A stretch of 64,000 nt of DNA, from contig JAMPHD010000006.1 of NCBI GenBank assembly GCA_023663635.1, positions 62,001-126,000 on the forward strand, given 5' to 3'. Made by a program: the position numbers and the translations under genes. A model generated the notes under the pieces. That model worked only from the letters and a program-made list of their open reading frames with translations, ran no database searches and was not told the origin of the DNA. How positions within the stretch are numbered: the stretch's first letter is position 1; every line of letters begins with the position of its first letter. Shown in pieces: positions 43,460 to 51,861 of this stretch. This DNA is from Acetatifactor muris (lineage in GTDB: Bacteria > Bacillota > Clostridia > Lachnospirales > Lachnospiraceae).

Positions 43460-43732
43460 ATGACGATAGATGCCGTTTCGGATATGACCCGTGACGCGCT
43501 GTTTACGGTACTTCAGGTGGCGCTGCCGATCCTGTTGGTATCCTTGGTGGTGGGGCTTGCGGTCAGTATTTTTCAGACGGTTACTTCCATACAGGAGCAG
43601 ACTTTGACCTTTGTGCCCAAGATCATCTGTGTCTTTCTGTCCATTGTGCTGTTGGGCGGTTGGATGATGACCAAGATGGTGGAGTTTACCACGCAGCTGT
43701 GGAGTACTTTTAGTTATTATGTGCATCGGTAG
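43460..43732 (+). CDS. fliQ: Flagellar export gate protein FliQ
   Basis: A 90-residue protein with two membrane spans separated by the conserved FQTVTSIQEQTLTFVPKI loop. The ATG at 43460 follows GGGAGGAATTTAT; a longer frame from 43403 overlaps fliP and is rejected. Four copies join FliP and FliR in the export gate. Normal length. Confidence 0.95.
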   Translation: MTIDAVSDMTRDALFTVLQVALPILLVSLVVGLAVSIFQTVTSIQEQTLTFVPKIICVFLSIVLLGGWMMTKMVEFTTQLWSTFSYYVHR

Positions 43733-43753
43733 CGGCGAGAGGAAAGATGATTC

Positions 43754-44542
43754 ATGATTGATTTCTCTTTTTCCATGTATGATCTGGAATATTTCCTCCT
43801 GATCCTGGTGAGAGTGTCCTGTTTTGTGTTCATTGCCCCTTTTTTCAGCATGAACAATACGCCCGCGAGAGTGCGCATAGCGCTGAGTGTGTTTGTGTCG
43901 ATCCTGTTGCATCAGGCATTGACGCCGGCGGACGCCATCATCTATGAGACGGTGATGGATTACGCCATTCTTGTGATGAAGGAGGCCGTGGCGGGGCTTT
44001 TGATCGGTTTCGGGTCCAACATCTGCATGTCCATCCTGAATTTGGCGGGAGCCATAGCGGATATGGAGACGGGCTTGTCCATGGTGACGTTGATCGATCC
44101 CAACAACGCGAGAAATCAGGTCAGCATCACGGGAGTGCTCTATCAGTACGCCTTTACGATGATGCTCATCGCCACGGGGATGTACAGATATCTTTTGAGC
44201 GCTCTCGCGGATTCCTTTGAGCTGATCCCCATAGGCGGGATCGTGTTACACAGCGATTCCCTGCTGAATGTGGTCATACGGTTCATGAGTGATTATGTCA
44301 TCATCGGATTTCGGATCGTTCTTCCGATCTTCTGTGTGATCTTACTGTTAAATGCCATCCTCGGCGTCCTCGCCAAGGTGTCGCCGCAGATGAATATGTT
44401 TGCGGTGGGTATGCAGCTGAAGGTCATAACCGGTCTCAGCGTACTGTTCTTTACCATGGAGCTGATGCCGGGGGCCTCGGATTTTATCTACCGGGAGATG
44501 CAGGATGTGATGTCCGCCTTTGTGGAGGCCATCCGACCTTAG
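43754..44542 (+). CDS. fliR: Flagellar export gate protein FliR
   Basis: The 262-residue polytopic protein has six predicted spans. Conserved elements are LILVRVSCFVFIAPFF near the N-terminus, NLAGAIADMETGLSMVTLIDP mid-protein and LAKVSPQMNMFAVGMQLK near the C-terminus. A single FliR caps the FliP-FliQ gate. It precedes flhB, with which it is sometimes fused in clostridia; here the genes are separate. Confidence 0.95.
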   Translation: MIDFSFSMYDLEYFLLILVRVSCFVFIAPFFSMNNTPARVRIALSVFVSILLHQALTPADAIIYETVMDYAILVMKEAVAGLLIGFGSNICMSILNLAGAIADMETGLSMVTLIDPNNARNQVSITGVLYQYAFTMMLIATGMYRYLLSALADSFELIPIGGIVLHSDSLLNVVIRFMSDYVIIGFRIVLPIFCVILLLNAILGVLAKVSPQMNMFAVGMQLKVITGLSVLFFTMELMPGASDFIYREMQDVMSAFVEAIRP

Positions 44543-44552
44543 GAGATGAGTT

Positions 44553-45665
44553 ATGCTGTTGGAATACAACCTGCAGTTTTTTGCAAAGGAAGGGCCGGGC
44601 GGCGAGAAGACGGAGCCCGCCACCGAGAAGAAGTTGACCGATGCCCGCAAGGAAGGGCAGGTGGCCAAGAGCCGCGAGATCGCCAACGGCTTGGGAATTT
44701 TGGCATTGTTTCTGGTACTTAGGTTCTGGGTGGGCACAATGGGCACTCAGCTCATGGATGTCTTTACCAATGTCTATGGGCGTATCAATGACACGGTGGT
44801 GTTTTGGCAGGGGAATCTGCCACAAAATGACATACGCGTCATGTTTCACTATATGATGATCCGAGTGGTCATCATCATAGCGCCGGTGCTGTTGATCGGC
44901 TTTCTGATCGCGTTTATCTGCGATGCGGCGCAGGTGAAGTGGAGGCCCACGGGGAAACCGCTGCAGCCGAAATTTAACAAGCTCAATCCCATCTCGGGAT
45001 TTAAGAAGATCATCTCGGTCAATTCTTTGGTAGAACTTGTAAAAGCGATCTTAAAGATTGGCTTGATCGTTTATATATGCTATAATTACCTGAAGGACAA
45101 ATGGCGGCTGTTGTTTCTTCTGTATGACATATCGCTGTTGCAGGCGCTGCAGTTGGTTGCCACCACCGTCACGGATCTGGGCATCCGCATAGCGGCGGTC
45201 TATATGATCATCGCGTTTGCGGATTACGCCTATCAGAAAGTGAAGTTCGCGCGGGATATGCGCATGACCAAGCAGGAGGTCAAGGACGAGTACAAGCAGT
45301 CTGAGGGAGATCCGAAGGTCAAGGCCAAGATCAGGCAGCGTATGATGGCCGCGTCCCAACGCCGTATGATGCAGGATCTGCCCAAGGCGGATGTGGTCAT
45401 CACCAACCCGACCCACTATGCCGTGGCCATCAAATATGACCCGGATGTGGCGGACGCGCCGCTTGTCATCGCCAAGGGCGAGGACTATCTGGCGGCCAAG
45501 ATCAAGGAGATCGCCAGAGAGAACCGGATTGAGATCGTGGAGAACAAACCGTTGGCCCGTATGCTCTACGCCAATGTGGAGGTGGGACAGATGGTACCGC
45601 CGGAGCTCTATCAGGCGGTGGCGGAAGTGCTTGCCTTTGTGTATCATCTGCAGGGCAAGGTATAA
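44553..45665 (+). CDS. flhB: Flagellar export switch protein FlhB
   Basis: The 370-residue protein has the N-terminal EKTEPATEKKLTDARKEGQVAKS signature, four membrane spans (about 30-210), and the C-terminal cytoplasmic domain with the self-cleaving NPTH motif at 285-288. FlhB switches export from rod/hook to filament substrates in response to FliK. Length and motifs are complete. It follows fliR by 10 bp. Confidence 0.97.
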   Translation: MLLEYNLQFFAKEGPGGEKTEPATEKKLTDARKEGQVAKSREIANGLGILALFLVLRFWVGTMGTQLMDVFTNVYGRINDTVVFWQGNLPQNDIRVMFHYMMIRVVIIIAPVLLIGFLIAFICDAAQVKWRPTGKPLQPKFNKLNPISGFKKIISVNSLVELVKAILKIGLIVYICYNYLKDKWRLLFLLYDISLLQALQLVATTVTDLGIRIAAVYMIIAFADYAYQKVKFARDMRMTKQEVKDEYKQSEGDPKVKAKIRQRMMAASQRRMMQDLPKADVVITNPTHYAVAIKYDPDVADAPLVIAKGEDYLAAKIKEIARENRIEIVENKPLARMLYANVEVGQMVPPELYQAVAEVLAFVYHLQGKV

Positions 45666-45695
45666 GTTTGACAGACAGGAGAGGAGGTTAGCGTA

Positions 45696-47741
45696 ATGAG
45701 TACAAAGTTAAAGCGGACGGATGCCATTGTGGCTCTCTATATGCTGATCGCTTTCATTATGTTCATCGTGCCTCTTCCCGCCATGGTATTGGATGTCTTC
45801 ATGGCGTTCAACATTGCCCTGGCGTTTACCATATTGTTTGTGTGCATGTTTACCAAAGAAGTGTTGGATATGTCCTATTTCCCCACGATCCTGCTCTTTA
45901 CGACCATCTTCAGGATCGCGCTGAACGTGTCCTCCACCAGACTGATCCTCACCACAGGAGATTCCGGCAACGTGGTCAAGACTTTCGGCGCGTTCGTCGG
46001 AGGCGGCGACCTGATCGTGGGCGCCATCGTCTTCATCATCCTGATCATGATCCAGTTCCTCGTGATCAACAAAGGTTCCGAGCGTGTGGCTGAGGTTACC
46101 GCAAGATTTACCCTGGACGCGATGCCCGGCAAACAGATGGCCATCGACGCGGATCTGAACACCGGGGCCATCGACGACAGAGAGGCCAAGGAGCGCCGTG
46201 ACAAGATTCAGGAAGAATCCAGTTTCTTCGGTTCCATGGATGGTGCCGTGAAATATGTAAAGGGAGACGCGGTGGCGGGTCTTCTGCTGACGGTGTTGAA
46301 CATTGTGGGCGGTATCGCCATGGGTATGCTGCGGCAGGGCATGGACATCGGAACGGCTCTGGATACTTTCGGCATCCTGACCATCGGTGACGGACTGGTG
46401 AGCCAGATCCCCTCCCTCCTGATATCCCTGTCCACAGGTATTCTGGTGACCAAGGGCAGCAAGGAGGCGGATTTTGGTCCGGCTCTTCTCAGACAATTAT
46501 TCGGCGTGCCCAAGGTCATGTACCTGGTGGGCGCGACTTTGGCGTTTTTGGGTATTGCCACGGACTTGAACACCATTCTCTTTGTGGGAATGGGTATGCT
46601 GTTCATAGTGGGCGGCAGGATGATCGCGGGCTCCATGGAGGTCGCCATGATCGAGCAGGAGGTTGACAGCGAGGAGGTCGCCGCGGAGGAGATCCGCCAG
46701 CCGGAAAATGTGAACAGTCTGTTGCAGGTGGATCCCATCGAGTTGGAGTTCGGCTACGGTATCATTCCTCTGGCGGATGTGAACCAGGGCGGTGATCTGT
46801 TGGACCGTGTGGTCATGATACGAAGACAGATCGCGTTGGAGCTCGGTACGGTAGTGCCCATCATCCGTCTGAGAGACAATATTCAGTTGAATCCCAATCA
46901 GTATATCATCAAGATCAAGGGTATACAGGTCAGCGAGGGAGAGATCCTCTTCGACCATTATATGGCCATGAACCCCGGCTATGTGGAGGAGGAGATCACC
47001 GGCATTCCCACCTTTGAGCCTTCTTTCCATCTGCCGGCGACTTGGATCACGGAGGGGCAGCGGGAGCGCGCGGAGAGTCTCGGCTACACGGTGGTGGATC
47101 CGCCGTCGATCATCGCGACCCATCTCACCGAGATCATACGCCAGTATATAGCGGAGCTCTTGACCCGCCAGGATGTGCAGAATCTGATCAACAACCTGAA
47201 GGACACCAATCCCTCTCTGGTGGAGGAACTGGTTCCCAAGCTGCTCGGTTTGGGAGAGGTGCAGAAGGTGCTGCAAAACCTCTTAAAGGAGGGCATATCC
47301 ATCCGGGATCTGCTCACCATCATGGAGACTTTGGCGGACTATGCGCCCACCACCAGAGATACGGATATCCTGACGGAGTATGTGCGCCAGAGTTTGAAAC
47401 GGGCCATCTCCACCAAATTCTTCCTCGCCCGTGAGGCCACCAGTGTGGTCACGTTGGATCCCAAGGTGGAGCAGGAGATCATGGGCAGCGTCAAACAGAC
47501 GGAGAGCGGCGCGTTTCTCAATCTGGATCCCGCCAGAGCGCGGGCCATCATTGATTCCGTGGGAGCGGAGGTCAAGAAATTGGAGAATATGGGCAAGGCG
47601 CCCATCATCATCACCTCCCCCATTGCCCGTATCTATTTTAAGCGGCTCACGGAGGATTATTACAGGGACCTTGTGGTAGTGTCCTACAATGAAGTGGAAT
47701 CAAGTGTTGAATTACAGTCAGTTGGGATGGTGACGGCATAA
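45696..47741 (+). CDS. flhA: Flagellar export gate protein FlhA
   Basis: The 681-residue protein has eight N-terminal spans and a large cytoplasmic domain that forms a nonameric ring. The FHIPEP-type signature is in ARFTLDAMPGKQMAIDADLNTG near 147-168. The C-terminal domain binds chaperone-substrate complexes. GGAGG precedes the ATG. Its stop shares one base with the flhF start. Confidence 0.97.
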   Translation: MSTKLKRTDAIVALYMLIAFIMFIVPLPAMVLDVFMAFNIALAFTILFVCMFTKEVLDMSYFPTILLFTTIFRIALNVSSTRLILTTGDSGNVVKTFGAFVGGGDLIVGAIVFIILIMIQFLVINKGSERVAEVTARFTLDAMPGKQMAIDADLNTGAIDDREAKERRDKIQEESSFFGSMDGAVKYVKGDAVAGLLLTVLNIVGGIAMGMLRQGMDIGTALDTFGILTIGDGLVSQIPSLLISLSTGILVTKGSKEADFGPALLRQLFGVPKVMYLVGATLAFLGIATDLNTILFVGMGMLFIVGGRMIAGSMEVAMIEQEVDSEEVAAEEIRQPENVNSLLQVDPIELEFGYGIIPLADVNQGGDLLDRVVMIRRQIALELGTVVPIIRLRDNIQLNPNQYIIKIKGIQVSEGEILFDHYMAMNPGYVEEEITGIPTFEPSFHLPATWITEGQRERAESLGYTVVDPPSIIATHLTEIIRQYIAELLTRQDVQNLINNLKDTNPSLVEELVPKLLGLGEVQKVLQNLLKEGISIRDLLTIMETLADYAPTTRDTDILTEYVRQSLKRAISTKFFLAREATSVVTLDPKVEQEIMGSVKQTESGAFLNLDPARARAIIDSVGAEVKKLENMGKAPIIITSPIARIYFKRLTEDYYRDLVVVSYNEVESSVELQSVGMVTA

Positions 47742-48994
47742 TGGTTATCAAGAAATTTTTGGGCAAAACAGAGGAAGAAGCGGTGGCGGCTGCCAAGAAG
47801 GAATTGGGTGAAGGCATCGTCATCATGAACGTGAGACAGGTGAAACCCAAAGGATTTTTGGCCGCGTTTAAGGGTAAACAGACCGAGGTGACGGTGGCTC
47901 TGGAGGAGGAGCGGGAGAGCGCGAGACCCGTGAGACGGGAACCGGAGCGCAGCGCGGCCGGCCCATCCGCGTCCGCGTCGGATGCCGCGGGGAGCGGACC
48001 GATCCTCAGGAGCGTGGAAGTCTCCGATCCGAACAGCATTGAGAAGAAACTGGACAGCCTGCAGACTCTTCTGGAGAGCCGCCTGAAACAGAGTGTGGAG
48101 GAGACGGGAAGAGAGCCCTCGGCCGGCGACGGCGCGGAGGAGGCCGGGGAGTCCGAGCGGAGCGCCGCGAAGGAAGAGGACAGGGAAGAGATCGGCGAAC
48201 AGGAGAAGTTCGTCAGACTTTTATACAATACCATGATCGAGAATGAGGTGGCGGAGAAGTACGCCAACCAGATTCTGGAGGACGTGGATCCGGGCAGGAA
48301 ACCCAATATGCCTTTCGATCATATTCTGGCCAATATCTACCAGAAGATCATCCTGAAATTCGGCAAGTCGGAGGGGATCGTTCCCGCCGAAAAAGGACCC
48401 AGAGTGGTGTTCTTCATCGGGCCCACCGGGGTGGGCAAGACGACCACCATCGCCAAGCTCGCCAGCGCTCTGGCGGTGGAGGAAAAGAAGAAGACGGTCC
48501 TTCTCACCGCGGACACCTACCGCATCGCGGCGGCGGAGCAGCTGCGCACTTACGCGCAGATCATGGAGGTGCCCTTCAGGGTGATCTACAGCCCGGAGGA
48601 ATTTCAGGGCGCGCTGAGGGATTTTCAGGAATACGACTATATCTTTGTGGATACCGCCGGGCACTCCCACCAAAACGCGGAGCAGCTCGACAAGATGAAG
48701 GAGTATCTGGAACCCATGGGCGGAGACGCGCAGATCCAAGTGTTTCTGGTGCTCAGCGCCACCACAAAGTACAAGGATCTGTTAAAGATCGCGGATAATT
48801 ACAAGGAGATCACGGACTATCAGTTGATCTTTACCAAGCTGGACGAGACTACTACATTGGGTAATCTGCTGAATCTGAAATTATACGCGGATACACCGAT
48901 CGCATATATTACCTGTGGGCAGAATGTGCCGAATGATATCGAGAGATTCAACCCGCAGAAGACAGTAAAACAACTTTTGGGCGGAAAGGCTTGA
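47741..48994 (+). CDS. flhF: SRP-family GTPase FlhF
   Basis: The 417-residue protein has an N-terminal basic region, an acidic low-complexity stretch (about 60-150), and the SRP-type GTPase with G1 GPTGVGKT from Gly227, LLTADTYRIAAAEQL, DTAGHSHQNAEQ and TKLDETTTLG. It directs the site or number of flagella with FlhG. The overlapping start codon couples its translation to flhA. Confidence 0.96.
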   Translation: MVIKKFLGKTEEEAVAAAKKELGEGIVIMNVRQVKPKGFLAAFKGKQTEVTVALEEERESARPVRREPERSAAGPSASASDAAGSGPILRSVEVSDPNSIEKKLDSLQTLLESRLKQSVEETGREPSAGDGAEEAGESERSAAKEEDREEIGEQEKFVRLLYNTMIENEVAEKYANQILEDVDPGRKPNMPFDHILANIYQKIILKFGKSEGIVPAEKGPRVVFFIGPTGVGKTTTIAKLASALAVEEKKKTVLLTADTYRIAAAEQLRTYAQIMEVPFRVIYSPEEFQGALRDFQEYDYIFVDTAGHSHQNAEQLDKMKEYLEPMGGDAQIQVFLVLSATTKYKDLLKIADNYKEITDYQLIFTKLDETTTLGNLLNLKLYADTPIAYITCGQNVPNDIERFNPQKTVKQLLGGKA

Positions 48995-49016
48995 CTTGGC
49001 TAAGGAGGCCGTGTGT

Positions 49017-49883
49017 ATGGATCAGGCAGAACAATTACGAATCATAAAAGCAAACAGGCAGTCCCGCCCTTTGGCCAGAGTGATCACGGTCACCAGCGGA
49101 AAGGGAGGCGTGGGTAAGTCCAACACGGCCATCAATCTTGCCATCTGGTTCCGCAGGATGGGACAGCGCGTGATCATTTTGGACGCGGACTTCGGTCTGG
49201 CAAATATCGAGATCATGTTTGGGGCAGTTCCCAAGCACAATTTATATGATCTGATCTATCAGGGGAAGAACATCAGCGAGATCATCACCTGGGGGCCCAT
49301 GGAGGTGGGTTTCATCTCCGGCGGGTCGGGAATTGCCGGGATGTCCAATCTCAGCCGTGACTACTTGAATTATATCATACAGAATCTGACGGAGTTGGAC
49401 GCGATGGCGGATATCATTCTCGTGGATACCGGGGCGGGGATATCGGACGCGGTGTTGGAGTTTCTGGTGGCCAGCGGGGAGATCCTTCTGGTGACCACGC
49501 CGGAGCCCACCTCCATCACGGATTCCTACTCGCTGTTAAAGGCGCTGTATCGGCATCCGCGGTTCATAGAGGAGGACACCAAGGTGAAGATGATCGCCAA
49601 TCGCGTGGTGAAGGAGACGGAGGGACAGATCCTGTTCAGCAAGCTGAACGCGGTGGTGTCCAAATATCTCAAGATTCCCATGACGTATCTGGGCACCGTG
49701 CCGCAGGACGCGCAGTTGGCTCAGGCGGTGATGCAGCAGACGCCGGTTTCCATCCAGAACCCGGGTTCCAAATCGGCACAGGCCTATGAGCGCATCGCGC
49801 ACAGGCTGCTTGGCAAAGAGGAGGAGCGGCAGCCCAAGCGGGGCATGGCAGCCTTTTTCTCGCATATCATATCAAGATCTTAA
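49017..49883 (+). CDS. flhG: MinD/ParA-type ATPase FlhG (YlxH/FleN)
   Basis: About 288 residues. The deviant Walker A GKGGVGK is at 28-34 in VTSGKGGVGKSNTAINLA; an N-terminal DQAEQLR element resembles the DQAxxLR motif that activates FlhF. VDTGAGISDAVLEFL is the Walker B region. The C-terminal amphipathic helix (AAFFSHIISRS) probably targets the membrane. The ATG at 49017 has AAGGAGG upstream; a TTG at 48996 is rejected because it overlaps that site. Confidence 0.95.
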   Translation: MDQAEQLRIIKANRQSRPLARVITVTSGKGGVGKSNTAINLAIWFRRMGQRVIILDADFGLANIEIMFGAVPKHNLYDLIYQGKNISEIITWGPMEVGFISGGSGIAGMSNLSRDYLNYIIQNLTELDAMADIILVDTGAGISDAVLEFLVASGEILLVTTPEPTSITDSYSLLKALYRHPRFIEEDTKVKMIANRVVKETEGQILFSKLNAVVSKYLKIPMTYLGTVPQDAQLAQAVMQQTPVSIQNPGSKSAQAYERIAHRLLGKEEERQPKRGMAAFFSHIISRS

Positions 49884-49898
49884 CCGGAGGGGAGAACT

Positions 49899-50624
49899 AT
49901 GCTTTCAAAATTTATTTCTTTGGGAAACAAAATTGAGTTACAGGAAGTGGAACACAAGCCGGGCGCGGAGGGAGAGAGACCGAAGATCTATTACAGCAAA
50001 GTCTACGAGATCCTGTCGGAGGATCTGTTGGAGATCGTGATGCCCATGGAGAAGACCAAACTCGTGCTTTTGCAGGTGGACAACGAGTATGATCTGGTAT
50101 TCTACGGGGAGAGCGGTCTGTTCCAGTGTTTTGCCCGGGTGGTGGACCGATATAAGAGCAACAATGTCTATCTTCTCCGGATGGAACTGACCAGCAATCT
50201 GAGAAAATATCAGCGCAGGGAATATTATCGTTTCAGCTGCGCGTTGGAGATGCACGCGAGAGGGCTCGAGGAGGAGGAAGTGCTGGAGGTGGAGAACAAA
50301 CCCGCCTATATCCTGCAGCGGGGACTGCCCCTGCGCCGGAGCGTCATCGTGGACATCAGCGGCGGCGGACTCCGCTTTCTCTCCTCGCAGAAATACGATG
50401 AGGGCAGCCTGATCTACTGCAATTACCATCTCGTGAAGGACGGCGTATCCAAGACCTATGACGTGGTGGGCAGAGTGTTGGCGGCCAGGGAACTGGAGAA
50501 CCGCCCGGGCACTTTTGAGCACAGAGTGCAGTATTATAACATGAGCAGGGATGTGCGGGAGGAGATCATCAAGTTTATCTTTGAGGAGGAACGAAAGAGT
50601 CGGAGAAAAGATAAAATGTCATAG
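49899..50624 (+). CDS. YcgR/YpfA-like c-di-GMP-binding PilZ flagellar brake protein
   Basis: The 241-residue protein has an N-terminal YcgR-N/PilZN domain (about 1-100) and a C-terminal PilZ domain. The c-di-GMP motif RxxxR is in KYQRREYYRFSC; the second motif, DxSxxG, is in VDISGGGLRFLS. On binding c-di-GMP such proteins slow or lock the motor at MotA/FliG. Placement between flhG and cheB inside the fla/che operon supports a motility role. Confidence 0.9.
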   Translation: MLSKFISLGNKIELQEVEHKPGAEGERPKIYYSKVYEILSEDLLEIVMPMEKTKLVLLQVDNEYDLVFYGESGLFQCFARVVDRYKSNNVYLLRMELTSNLRKYQRREYYRFSCALEMHARGLEEEEVLEVENKPAYILQRGLPLRRSVIVDISGGGLRFLSSQKYDEGSLIYCNYHLVKDGVSKTYDVVGRVLAARELENRPGTFEHRVQYYNMSRDVREEIIKFIFEEERKSRRKDKMS

Positions 50625-50646
50625 AATGTCTTAGAGTGGTGATGAT

Positions 50647-51759
50647 ATGGTCAGACAAAATAATTTCACAAAAAAAATCCTTGTGGTAGATGATTCTGCA
50701 CTCATGAGAAGAATGATCTGTGATATAATAGATCATGCGGAACGATTCGAGGTGGCGGATGAGGCTGTCAACGGATTGGAGGCTTTGGAATTTCTTCAAA
50801 AGAAGTCCTATGACGGAGTGGTGTTGGATATCAGCATGCCCAAGATGGACGGTCTTCAACTGTTGGCGGAGATCAAAAAGAGCAGGATTCCGGCCAAGGT
50901 GATGGTGGTGAGCAGCTATACATATGAAGGCGCCAAGACCACATTGGAAGCGTTGTCGTTGGGAGCATTGGATTTTCTGCAGAAACCGGTTGGCAACTCG
51001 GGGGAGGATCAGCAGCTTTTTAAAACAAATTTCCTGAGCACGTTGGAGGTGGTGGTAGACGGGGAGTACCCCTCTTTTGAGGACGCGGAGAACAAAAGGG
51101 CGGAGAACGGCGGATCGTCTTCGCGCGCGGAACAGCCGCCGCATATGAAAGAACACTTGCGGGGCAGCCGGACTCATTCCGTGGTGGCCATCGCCAGTTC
51201 CACGGGAGGGCCGAGGGCGCTGCAGTCCGTGATCCCCTATCTCCCGGAGGATCTGGACGCGCCGGTTTTGTTGGTGCAGCACATGCCGAAAGGGTTTACC
51301 CTGACACTGGCGGAGCGTCTGGATCGTCTGAGCAAGGTGCATGTCAAGGAGGCCGAGGAGGGGGAGGAAATCCAAAACGGCGTGGTCTATGTGGCGATGG
51401 GCGGTATGCATATGAAAGTGCAGCGCGCGGGCGGTGACCGACATGTGATCCGGTATTCGGATGAGCCCCCCAGAGAAGGGGTGAAACCCAGCGCCAACTA
51501 CATGTATGAGTCCCTGGCGGACTGTGGATTTGAGAGGATCGTCTGCGCGGTCCTGACGGGCATGGGAGCCGACGGCATGGAGGGCATTAAAGGATTGCGG
51601 AAGAGGAAGAACATCTCCGTGATCGCTCAGGACAAGGAGACCAGCACGGTCTACGGAATGCCCATGAATGTGATGAAGGCAGGACTGGCGGATCTCGAGG
51701 CTCCGTTGGATCAGGTCGCGAAGGAGATCGTCGCCCTGTTGCGTCAGCGCAACATATGA
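50647..51759 (+). CDS. cheB: Chemotaxis methylesterase/glutamine deamidase CheB
   Basis: The 370-residue protein has an N-terminal receiver with VDDSALMRRM and phosphoacceptor Asp61 in VVLDISMPKMDG, a linker of about 35 residues, and the CheB esterase domain with catalytic Ser185 in ASSTGGPRA, His in VQHMPKGFT and Asp in LTGMGADGMEG. It removes methyl groups from receptors. The partner methyltransferase CheR is not in the window. Confidence 0.96.
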   Translation: MVRQNNFTKKILVVDDSALMRRMICDIIDHAERFEVADEAVNGLEALEFLQKKSYDGVVLDISMPKMDGLQLLAEIKKSRIPAKVMVVSSYTYEGAKTTLEALSLGALDFLQKPVGNSGEDQQLFKTNFLSTLEVVVDGEYPSFEDAENKRAENGGSSSRAEQPPHMKEHLRGSRTHSVVAIASSTGGPRALQSVIPYLPEDLDAPVLLVQHMPKGFTLTLAERLDRLSKVHVKEAEEGEEIQNGVVYVAMGGMHMKVQRAGGDRHVIRYSDEPPREGVKPSANYMYESLADCGFERIVCAVLTGMGADGMEGIKGLRKRKNISVIAQDKETSTVYGMPMNVMKAGLADLEAPLDQVAKEIVALLRQRNI

Positions 51760-51861
51760 GACGTAATGCCCGGTGAGGACGGTTCGCGGAAAGTACAAAT
51801 TTTTTGAATTAAATTGCGGGAAGAAACGCAGGAAGCCGCTTGCGGCAGAATGGAGGAGAGT